Positions 38,401-50,544 of a stretch of 64,000 nt of DNA are shown piece after piece. Position numbers and translations under genes: made by a program. Source of the DNA: Lucifuga dentata (Eukaryota; Chordata; Actinopteri; Ophidiiformes; Bythitidae); contig VXCM01002070.1 in NCBI GenBank assembly GCA_014773175.1, forward strand, positions 50,999 to 114,998, given 5' to 3'. Each line of letters starts with the position of its first letter. Position 1 is the stretch's first letter. Below the pieces are notes generated by a model, which ran no database searches, was not told the origin of the DNA, and saw only the letters and a list, made by a program, of their open reading frames with translations.

Positions 38401-41400
38401 ATACAGTTATTGACATGGTTTATTTATGCTGTATTTCCACAAAGAAAAAGAAAGGGGTCCTGGTAGCATAACATCAGTATATTTCTCTCTGGTCTTTGCC
38501 TGTGCATTCAGTCAGTCCCTGTGTGTGAAAGCCTCTAGATCAGCATCCAATGCCACCCTCTTGCCATCCATCTCCCATTTAACAGATCAACGCTTTTTAT
38601 TTTCGATCTTCTCAGCAATAACAAGGCCACATCCCTCGTTAATCATCCTGGCCTGCTAAATGTAACCTGACATCAGCACACCTCCACTACAGGACTGGGC
38701 ATGCTGTACCTCAGGGCGCTGATGACCCACATTAAGTCACAGCAGAGCGTGAGCATGTGTGGACTCACTTGCTTATCCTTGATGGGAAGCTCCTTAGTTT
38801 CAGGTCTGTAGGCTTTGACAGATGTGATGTCCAGGACTTGTAAATGCTTCTAAGCCTTTATCTCCCACATCAGCTATTTTCTGCTTCCAAGATATATCAT
38901 CTTAAAGGACCATACCGGTGGGTTTGCATTTTTGAGCCTAATTTATACAATTCACATACATGTTGCTTTACTGACAACAATTTCCCAAAACTTACATATT
39001 AGAATTGTTTTCCCTGCCTTCCAGACTGCCATTGGCTTCAGTTCATTCCAGTACGCTATTAAAATCAGCTTGTAGAGACTGTAGAAATGTTAAGGTAACT
39101 AATCTGTTACAGCAAACACGATGGCTATAAAAAAAAAAAAAGAAATTGTCGAAGTAATTTATTTAACCAGGCCAACACAGAGCTGCATGGAATAAAATGC
39201 ATGTCTCTGCAAGGGAATATAGTCCCAGGAGAAGATGGCTTTTGCAGAGAAATTAAAAAAGAATGTTCCCTACATCTGGATGTATTCATCCCTTGAATTT
39301 TAAAGTGGGTGAAAATTTGAGTTTGAAAGATTAGGTTATTTGGCAAAATAATGGGAAAATTAAATACTGTTTTATGTAATGTGTATGCTGGTAATATTTA
39401 TTGGGCTTAAACATGCAATATCACCGGTTGGTCCTTTAAGCATCTATAAAATGTTGCTGCAAGACACTAATGAACTATAAGACAAATTATCAAGTAATTT
39501 GTGCCTTGTTAGAGAAAAGAGTGAGTTAGAAAAGAGTGAGTGAGAAAAGTGGAGTTGATTAAAGTCAGCGGTGAAGGCATGTAGAAGTAAATGTGTGCGA
39601 GATGGAGAGAGAGTGGCCAGCTGTTACTCTGAGACACAAATAGCTGTGCTGTCTTTCTGGTGAAAGAGACACACATCCATACACACAATGTCAAAATGCA
39701 TCTGTGTTAAGGTGTGTTTGCAGGCAAGGAAGAATGGGAGGGGATCTTTTCACCACATCTCATTGGCTACACCTAAATTGCTCCAGTTCTTTATTTATTT
39801 CTCCATCCTCCCTCGCTCTCATTGTCATTCTCTGTAGGTGCTAGGTGCTCTTAGGTGATTACTCAGGCACAATGTGACAGAGCGTGTTAAGTCAACTGTT
39901 TGCTCAGGCAGTGGTTGACGAGCTGCAGCAGAGGTTGCAAAGGCCGTTGCGGGTGACAGGCTGGCTGCACTCACCTAAGTACTCCCAGTTTTTTCCCTGA
40001 CATTAACTTTTTACTGCTTTACCTTTCAGAATGACGCACAATTGCACATGTGGTGCAGAGGTGAAAAACACAACATGCAATGTAGATTTGTCTGTTTAAA
40101 ACCCATAAATCTACACCTTCACTGTATATTAATCCATGATTAATTTTCTAATTCTAATTCAGAAGACGATGGGCTGAGAGAAGTCATCTGTTTATCAAGC
40201 CTTTTTTGAAGGCATTGAAATTCAGCTTGTACTTGCTCAAGTATGTCAGTAACGTAACATGTATGCAGATCGTATGCAAAAACGTGCATGATCGCTGATA
40301 TGGTCCTTTAAGCCACTTCAGCTCAATATGCAGACTTGTGTCAGATCTCTGCAGAGTGTGTTTGTGGTGTGCGCGAGGTACACTACACTACACCAAATTT
40401 TTCAGAGCTGTAAGAGCACGTGCAAGCTAACACACTGACTCTTTCCTCCTCTCTTTCAGCCACCTCCACCCCCTTCTGCTCTGCTCTGTGTGTTTGGGGC
40501 GAAGTAAAATATGTGTGAAAGTGTGCAAGAGGGATGTTGCTAGTTTACAGCAGGCCACAGGATGTGAAACTTTTTCTGAGGCCATCTGTCACTTGGAAAG
40601 GCTAACTTTGTAAACCAAGCCGTGAGCTTCTTGCCCTAATAGAAAGCCAGTGAGGTTAAACATGCTGTAAGCAAAACACAAAACTGTAGATAGAATCTGA
40701 AATCAGACAGACAGATAGAAGAGAAAAGACGGGAAGGACAGAGAATATCACCCTGGGGAGTATTTGCGGAGGTGGAGGTAGACAGAAAGCAGGTGGATGT
40801 TGAGACAGAACGATAAGACAGCCTGGCTGACAGAACGCCTGATAAGCAGGCTGACTGTCAGGTTTGGCAGGCTGGCGGTGAAGCGAGAGAACAGGGCAGA
40901 CAGATGGGTAAAAATGAATAAAGGCAGCTCAGAAATTGTAAGAGCATAATTTAGAAGAGGTGTACATGGTATTGAAGTTGAGACTCCATTAACGTAGAGC
41001 TGCGCTGAATGCAGATCCAGACTATTCAATTCCACGAAAAGTAGGGAATCAAAGACTGACAGTTGTGCTGAATGTATTTTAAATCTTATTGTAACCCAAC
41101 ATTGTGATGGTGCCGTGGAGAGAGCTGTTCTTGTTCTTGTTGATTTTATTTGCTTGTTATGCAGCCTTATCTATCCTTCATGAAAATAATTGCCCTGGTA
41201 TTCTGATCTTGACTGACTGCATATATTAACAGATGTGTGTTGGGGTAATGCTAAATCACTAAATGCATAAATTATCTCTGTTTGGGTCTTTGTCACAGGT
41301 AAGCCCCAAAGCATCGAGAACTCTGAGCGGGTCCAGCTGTCGGGGACATACAACGTTCGGAAAGGGAAGCTCCAACTACCAGTCAACCGCTGGACCAGAC

Positions 41401-44400
41401 GACAGGTCATCCTGTGCGGCACCTGCCTCATCGTCTCCTCTGTCAAAGAAAGCCAGACAGGGAAGATGCACATCCTGCCGCTTATTGGAGGAAAAGTATG
41501 TTTTAGTCACGTCAGCACAAGAGCACCGTCACTGAATCTTTTTTTAAAATCAGATATCCTGGTCTTTTATGTGCTTGTTACGCAGCCATTGGATCATAAA
41601 CCCATAATGTCATCTCACCAATGACCTGGTGATATGACCACTTATTACCCTCTGTAAATGTCTTCCTGCACCGTGAAGTTTGGCTATGATGATATTGCAC
41701 CTTCAACAACTGTCTGTCCTTCAGTGTGACATCCAGTAATGGTTCCTTCTTTGTTAATTTCAGCCCAAGGTGAAACAGAAATTGGTGCAAGGCCAGCTTC
41801 ACAAAGCCATAACGTGCTCTGCATTGTGTATGGATGTCTTTGAATATCTATTTCTAATCTGGGGCCAAGGCATGATACAATGCTTAATGGGTTACCATAG
41901 TCAGCTAGGTACCATTTTGACCCCTAATGCTTCTTCTCCTGGTTTAAATTAACATGCTAGAAATCCATTTTCCCTTGGACTTTTTCATTCTCGTAGACTG
42001 AAGGAGAGAGCCTCTGGTAATGTCATTTATCCTTTTATTGGTTTATGGCTCTATGTATCTGCAAAGTCATTGAAGCACTAGAGACTCGCCTAAAAAGTCC
42101 TTTCTGTCAGCCTAGCACAGTGGACACTCCATATCCCACCACACCCAGTTTTTAAACATTTCACACATTTGAACTGCTATTCATGCAAACAGCTTTTGTA
42201 TGTGTGTGGTGTGTGTTTACTGTATACATATTTGTACCTCTATGCACAAACATGTTCTATTCAAACGCCATGACTAGTCACTCATTCATCACACATAGTC
42301 CATGTACTTGCGTGTCTAAATATTTCACTATGTGTGCATGCATTTATTCTTGCTCGTCACGCACGTGTTCACTGTATGATCATGTGTGCTGTATATGCTC
42401 ATGAGTATGCTTCTGCTTGACTGGATATGGCTACCCTGCAGCCATTAAACATCTTAATCTAAAGATGTATTAATGTCCTTCAACAAAAAACCAGGTCAGA
42501 TAAGAATAAATCGAATGATACATGAGTCAACTTTTCCTTTTTTGTTTGTTGTCCGACTCTATGGGGATGGGGGGGCTATCATTCGTATTCAGGGGAGAGG
42601 GCCAGAGTTATCATATTTGGTTGTATATCATGGACTCTAATGACTCTGCATTGTGTGTTGTAGGTGGAGGAGGTGAAGAAGCACAATCACTGTTTGGCCT
42701 TCAGCTCAGCAGGACCTCAGAGTCAAACCTACTATGTCAGCTTTGACAGCTTCACAGAACACCTGCGATGGCACAGACATGCTGCCAAGGTAGTGTGTGT
42801 GTGTGTATATATGTGTGTGGTCTGAGAGTTGCAGAGAGAGAAAGAAAGAAAGAATATGAGGAGCATATGCTGCCCAACAATACTTATTAAGTTATCTGTA
42901 TATCAAAGCATGTATGACTGTGAGTTTAAAGGACAATACCAGAGATTTTGTATGTTTGAAAATATGCAACCCGTGTACATGTTACATTACTGACAACATT
43001 TCTGAAAATATACTACCGGAGCAGTAAATGTTAGATTTGTTTATCCTACTTTCCAGACTGCCATTGGTTTCAGTTCATTTGAGTATGCTATTAAAATGAA
43101 CTTGTAGAGACTTGAAATGTGCTTGAGATAAGTAATCCATCACAGCGAACACAATGTCTGTTAAACTTTTTGTCGAAGTAACTTCATTTAGCCAGTCCGA
43201 CATAGAGCTGCATGGATGCATGACAATGTATGTCTCTGCCAGGGAATATAGTCCCAGGAGAAGATGGCTTTTACTGAGAAATTAAAAAATGACCGTCTTT
43301 TCTACAGGGTATTTGAACATACGTGTTAGCAGGCGAAACCATTGAATTTTAAAGTGGGTATTTAAAATTCAATGGTTTCATCTGAACATTTGATTTTGAA
43401 ATTGGTTGTCAGTAATGTGTATGCAGGTAGTATTTATTGGGCTTAAATTTAAGCATGAAAATATGGCATTAAATCCACAATGATTGCATTACCTATGTGA
43501 GCCGGATGGATCGGAAACTGCATTTTATTGCTGTGTGCTGCAGTGTATAACCCACGTGTCTCTGGGTGCACTTACACACAAAAACACACTTAAACATACT
43601 CATAAACGCACTCACAGCTCTCTCCTTTCTCTCATTTGAACTCAAGTAGGCCATAGCCAGAAAACCTCTTTTCTAAATATTAACAGGGACATGCATGTCA
43701 CCAGCGCCCAGAGGGCCACTCAGAATAGAAGCCTGGATAGAAGCAGCACGTGCCCCAGTGACGATGGATAAGCCTCTAGCCAGCGCTGCTCTGAAAGACT
43801 AGAGAAGACCATAGCTGTTCTCCCTCAATGCAAGCTTGAGTGGTTATGTCACTTCACATATCAGTTTCTAAGTAATCTAAAAGTTTCACTTAAGAGATGA
43901 CTCCAGATTTACTGCTAAAGGTACCTGGAATTGACGAGGTTAGACAATGATTCAGTGTGTGGTGTTAGATCACTGGTTGGACTTTCCCCTGCCTTCTTCT
44001 GACTCTATAATCCTAAAACGATTAGCTTGGGAATGATCTTTAGACCTCTAACAGAGTAAAGCACTAAAGTCTCCCTGCAGTAATCATAATCTTCTTTAAC
44101 CTCAGGTTTCTCTTTCTCTTTCTGTCACCTCTCCACTCCTCTCATTCCCCCCCCCCCCCCNTTTCTACTAGATGGTGTCCCAGAGGATCAACTCAGTAGA
44201 TCTATCCTGCTGCAGCTTGGAGCAACTTCCTCCTAACTTGTTCTACAGTCATGACCTGACCCACCTCAACCTCAAACACAACTTCCTGCCTGCAGACCAG
44301 CGACTGCAGCAGCTGCAGAGGTACAATGCTGTCATAAACTTAAACACACTTAAGGCTAAACCAGGATGGGAGAAACGGGGAGGGACCAGAAAAGGTGTGA

Positions 44401-45712
44401 GATAAGAACACAGAGGTTAGATGCAGGAGGTGTCACAGGTCAAGAAGACAATTCTTGACCTGTGACACCTTTAAATGGTAGTGTCTCCTCGATACACCTG
44501 CTGGGGTTGGGAGCGAGATGGGATGGATTGATGTGGGTGAAATGAGACCTAAAAAAGTTTAGCAAAGCTGAACACAGGCCATGACATAAGCAGGGCTGGG
44601 CTGTGGTTTTAAGAGGACTGAGCACAGTTTGGAACAGACAAGGCTTCACTGGACACAGCAGGTCATGGCTGGCTGGTTTGGACAGCTTTTGGTTTAGCGT
44701 GCAAATTGTGAGACATTGACCTTAGCAGTCTAGGACCGGAGCCATTGCCATGCAGGGAGCAAATAGGCTAGCCAGGGTGATGCTGTACCAGGTTAGGCCA
44801 AATGAGACAGCCCAGAAGGGTATGTGTCTGCAGGGAAGCTTTTAATGTGCCTGAGCTTTCTCTCTCTCTCTCTCTCGCTCTCGCGCTCGCTCTCGCTCTT
44901 GCTCTGGGCACCATCTGCCACATGCTTGTCATGGTCCCAGATTAAAAGCCACAGCCAAGACGTGTGTGTGTGTGTGTGTGTGTGTTGTGGGTGGGTGCGA
45001 ACATGCACGTGTGGCTACAATCACACGTGTTGTACAATTTAATTATGCGAGTATTGTTTGAATCTCATGTCTGATTATGTGTAAAAAATATTTTGGGAAT
45101 GGTATTTTTGTGTGTGTGTGTGTGTGTGTGCGTGTGTATTTTTTATGTGGGTTAGCCTTTTTGATTGAATATTGTGATTGAGTAGAAGGTCAGGACTTTA
45201 CAATGCAATGTCATGGTCATTTTCAGAATCATCTTCCACTTCTCGAATAATTACTGTTATTAAAGGTGATATGAGAGAAATAGCTAGTTTTTAATAGGAA
45301 TGAGGTTCTTTTATGTCACTCTTCTAGATGCACAGCACTCCTTAGTGCACTGACCAAGTGAACTAGCATCCATTTATTTTTTTTGCCAAACCAAAGTATC
45401 TTAAACATTTGACCCAGCATGACAGAAAAAAATAGGTAATTAATAAAAAAAGAAATGAAAATAAAAAATATGTAGCAGAACGATTTGAGTAATCACTTAA
45501 CCCAAGTGATTAAAATGTATCACCTCTCTCTCTCTTTCTCTCTCAATTCAATTCAATTCAATGAGCTTTATTGGCATGAAAGTTTAAACAAACAATATTG
45601 CCAAAGCATCAGATTATACAATAAACAATAATAAACAACATACAGTAAAAAAAACAAAAAAAAAACAAAACAATATTATGGGTATTAAGATTGAGATTGA
45701 TAGCATGTATTT

Positions 45713-45766
<54 letters not shown>

Positions 45767-48700
45767 AAATGCTAACTGGTGGGTGATTTGCCAATCAGAT
45801 ATGCATAATCAGTTGTTGTGTCGAGTACCAGCTCTTTCCTCTGGCATAGGAATACCTTCCCAGCATGCAATTCACAAAGACAGAGGTCATACTGACTGTT
45901 GAACGGCTGCCACTCCGTGCATATAATTGAAACTTTGGCCTTTTATTTACATATTTATGATGTTATTAGTGTAGACGGAAAAGAGTAAGGTGCACCTAGA
46001 GAGATAACGTGAGAAAGGGGTGTGAGGATGTAGAAAGTGAGGGATTAACACTAAGTGGCAGAAAGGTAATATATGCCAAATGAAATACACAGGTAAAGGT
46101 TAAAAATGAAGGAAGAGGATGATATAACAAAAAACAGGAAGGACAGGGAGAAAGTCTGAGGAAGGGTATGAGCATTAGTCAGCAGATTGCAGAGGTGATT
46201 TTTGGTGGAATGACGCTTTCCCACACAACCTCCACCCACTGCACCAGGAATTACCCATACTTGGGCACCCTAATCAATAGCCCTGACGTCTTGGTTTCTA
46301 TTTTCCATCACCCTGATTTGCCGGATACGTTTTGTAGTATGTACAGAGGGAGGAAAATCAAGTATTTCCAGTTTAAGCAGCTGCTCAAGCCTTGCTATCA
46401 GCCCACAGTGCTAACATGGCACTCTGCCCATCTCCAGCCTGCCATGGCTGCTGTCTGTGCACGATATGTGATAGCTGGGTGCATGAGTGTGCGTATAGGC
46501 TCATAATTGAATTTAAAAAGAGAGAGAGTCGTTTTCCCTACTTCTCTCCCCCTGAGGGGCTAACCTCTCTGAAGGTCACTGCTCAGTCATAGGACATTAC
46601 ACTAAATGCCACTGGTCACTAGTATTTGAATGAATAACAGGCGTCAGTGCCGCATGTGTTTGCACAACAATCTAATGAGAAGGACTGCTCTACTACTATT
46701 AAGTAAGCCTTTGTTTAGGGGTGTGTTGAAGCTGAACATGCATTTTATCACTTGCATCCTTTAAACAAGTTGTGTGCAAGTCACTTTCCTGTATTCTCAT
46801 TAATATATTCATCAATATATTGATGAATATCTTTTATCTTGCAATATTAATGTTGACAAAATACTACTACATAGAAATCGATTTACTCTCCTCTCTCCTT
46901 CTCTTCATCTCAACTCAATCGCATTTCTCAGAATTTATTTTCTCTTTCCAGATTTTCTCGTTTGCGAAGCCTCAACCTGTCCAACAACCACCTTGGCCAG
47001 TTCCCCATGGCCGTCTGTGACATTCCCACCCTGACGGAGGTCAACCTCAGCTGTAACTACCTGGCCTCTGTCCCCAGCTCTGTGGGAGCCATGACCAAGT
47101 AGGTAACAGGAGATACTGAAGATACATTAATACAGAGATCAAATGTGCCTGTTTTTGCAGAAGCCAGAAGCCAAAAAAAAAAAAAAAAAAANAAAAAAAA
47201 AAAAAAAAAAGAAGCCACAGTGAATCTAGTTTATTAGAGTTTAAACGCAATAATCTGTTTCATGTTTAAAGCTGACAGTAATTGGGTTTATGATGATCAT
47301 GATCTAAATAATTGAACATAGTGAATAAGAGAGTAAAGAAAATGCTGAATCTAATTAGGCAGTTCTGTTTTTGTTGTTTACATTGCCTGTCTTTATAATT
47401 GGCTCTTGTATCACTAGCAATTAGCTAACATTTGCTTATTGTAATGAGGCTCTTCCACTAAAATTTGGCTTCCACTAAAATTTGGCTTCAGTGTCATTTC
47501 AGGGTTAGGGAAGCAGCAAACCTTTTCACAAACTGTTTCCCTAGCAACAAGTAGATGGCATAACGACCACCATATATTTTGTTAGTTTCAAAAGCATGAG
47601 CGCAAATAATAAAATTAGATAACAGAATAACATTTATCACTGTTATGATAGCATATATCACCTGTGGTGGCTGCTGACAACCCTGTATTGCCTGAGAAAT
47701 GGCCAAGTCCTAGTCTGTGTGTTTGCTGGTGTAGCTATTGCACTGTCCTGTTCCATATATAGAGTGTTCCCTTCACCATCTAACAACACTCTAGCATCCA
47801 TTGCAACCCAGCAAACCAGGGTAACAACCTATCTGAAAACTAGAGTATTAAAGTATATTAATATTAAGCACCCACTTAGCAACCACTTATACCAGCCACC
47901 CCAATCCCACGTCTGCTTGAAGTGAATCCTGCTCAGGCTGCAATCACTCTTAAATTGTCTAGTTAGTACTCATTTTGTCTTGTAGTCATTTTATAACTTT
48001 TTTTGGCTTGCTATTGAGCTACTCTGTAGTCACGGAGAATCTCCTCCTGCTGTATATCTGTAGTTTACACCTTAGCTTTTCATGCCAAACTTACACATGT
48101 ATGTGCCTTTTCTTTTGAGGACTGTTTTGTCAATGAAGCATTGGTCTTTTTAACAAACAAGCCAAGTCAAGTTTATTTGCAAAGCCCAGTATCACACATC
48201 AATACACTTTGAGACATACAATCCCTCAAAGGAACTTACATGCCCACACAGCAAGAGATCACCGACCCAACCCAAACTCTCTAGATAGACATGGACAAGC
48301 TCCATAGAAAACATGACATGTAAAAAAAATGGATGATCTGCAGGAGAGACAATTCAAAGACGGGTCACCATTCCTTGAACTGTCAGGTGTGCAGGGAGTT
48401 GCATATTGGCAGAAGCACGCAATTTCAAAGAAAGAAAACTGTATAATTGCACAACAGTGGAAAATATATAATAAAATAGTTGAGAAATAATCCAGAAGAA
48501 ATACATCCAAAAAAATCTAATAAAAGAGAGAGATTGACCACTGATGAGTCCAATCAATAAACGTCCACGAGTGAGTGCAGAATTTTGATAGGTTCCCACT
48601 GAATTACATTTTATCCATTTTTAAAAAAAAAAAATTCATTATTCTTAATGATTTTTTTCTCTCAACTCAAATGTCAACACTCTCCTTTTTCCTTGTGATG

Positions 48701-50500
48701 CTTCTGGTTGCTTAAAAAAAAAGGATATTTGATGGCAAAAGTGTCTCTAATATTAAGGGGTCCTGGTTCTAGGCCAGTAATTCTAAGAGAATAGGTCAGA
48801 GCTGATTTTTGCTGGCTGAGAAACCGATTTGTGTGGTAGAAGCACTAAGAAATGGTTTAATTAAGATTTGGGTGGGCCCCAGCACTGACCCCTTATTTTT
48901 GGAAAAGCCATATCACTCATTCTTAACTGGACTGTCAATAAAATGCTAAATATACTATGAAAATTGTAAATGAAATGAGCACCTTGCACCTTTAACTATG
49001 TGTATGATGCATTATTACATTTGTTGAGCCACTATTATCTCAGCATTGCAGTATAGGATACATTGCTTGAGGGAACAGTTACATTGCAGGTCGGTGCTGA
49101 CAGGTCAGAATTATCTCAGGTAAGGTAGAGTGAACATTTTATTAATCCTAGTGGGAAAATGCTTTGTTTTAGCTGTCATGTCTCTCACACACACGCACAC
49201 ACACAATCAAAAGACACTCAAATTGCATAAATAAAAGTAAATCACAACAATTATAAATACTAAGAAATTGAATTAAACTTAGGCTAGGTGCCATATGCTT
49301 TGTGATGGGATATTTGCTTTAACGTTATCTCATTCTAAACTACACATAGAGGAATGTGGGCTAGATATCACGCTAATCTGAAAGAATGATCTGGGTAAAT
49401 TCCTCAAGTCACCATTAGGGGATTTGTGTTGTTGCTGCCATCTGCTGGACATGAATCATACTGATTATGTCCGCTGAAACTCTTAATTACCATCATAGAC
49501 TATGAATAAATTGTTGTTTATAATACTGTACTGCCCATCACTTGATAAATCACCACTTTTCATGTTCCTCTTGCAGTTTGCAGACATTCCTGTTGGATGG
49601 CAACAGTCTAGATGAGTTGCCCAATGAGCTGGGTTCCCTCCAGATGTTGAGTTACTTGGGCTTGTCGTTCAACCAGTTCCGCCACGTGCCTCAGGTGCTG
49701 GAGAGGCTGACCTCCATGGAGAAGCTGTGCATGGCTGGCAACAACCTAGAAACACTCACCCTCCAGAATTTTAGGCTTCTCCGTGTCAAACACATCGATC
49801 TACGGTACAGAGATACGCACAGTTTGGTATATTTAAAAACAAAATGAGTTTTTGTGGTTATTATATATGGCTAAACTTTTGTGCATTGCTCTAGATGATT
49901 GAAATTTCTAACAATCGAAATTACTGCCTTGTCATGACCAAACATCATTTCTGCTCTCTAGTCATGCGTGTACTAAGTGATGTAATGAATGACACACTGT
50001 CCCGCTAATGATCAAAATAAAAACACTGAGAAGAAGCCAGAACAAGACCAGACAGCCTGTCAGCACGGAATCAGGAAATTATTTGCCCATGGTGGCTCCA
50101 TCACTTCTCTTTCCACTGTTTGGAAAAGCAAAGTGCCGGAGTGACTTGCATTATTTTCCAGTTAATATTTTACTCCTTCTCATGTTACTGGAACAGTCTG
50201 TAAAAACATGTTCCAACATGGTTTTCTCACCTCTTTGGACAAAGATCATCATGATAATGTACTCTTATTCTTTTCCCAGTGCTATAGCTGTTTTTTTTTT
50301 TTGTTTACTCTTAATTTCTAGAAGCAGTTTAAGAATAAGCTTATAAGAGGTAAAGGAGGGACAAAATAATGCTGACTGAATGAATTAATTAATTTTTATT
50401 TTAGTGTCATGTGTTATGTGTGTGTATATATATATATTTTGTCCTTCCTTTATACTTGTGATATATATCTATAGATATAGATATATAGATATATATATAG

Positions 50501-50544
<44 letters not shown>

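Larger units (their letters stand above)
18864..41298 (+). other. phlpp1: phlpp1 intron 1 (22.4 kb)
   Basis: A very long first intron between the gtaagt donor at 18864 and the tttgtcacag acceptor at 41298. It carries six copies plus one fragment of the recurrent inverted-repeat element, CT and CA microsatellites, an ancient dispersed repeat at 28308-28490 and an artefactual duplication at 34177-34301. Frames of 60-121 codons occur on both strands but none shows domain, family or splice evidence. Confidence 0.85.
42790..44171 (+). other. phlpp1 intron 3
   Basis: Contains a short GT stretch and repeat copy H. It ends in a C run with an N at 44161, only 10 bases before the acceptor AG, so the pyrimidine tract is unreliable. 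Confidence 0.7.
44321..46951 (+). other. phlpp1 intron 4
   Basis: Contains a 19-bp-arm hairpin at 44428-44470, CT, GT and TC microsatellites, a LINE-like tail at 45544-45625 and a 26-bp palindrome at 46805-46830. No exon seen. Confidence 0.7.

Noticed and set aside
50008..50346. A 112-residue frame in phlpp1 intron 6
   Set aside because: No resemblance to a known domain and no splice context. AT-rich chance frame.
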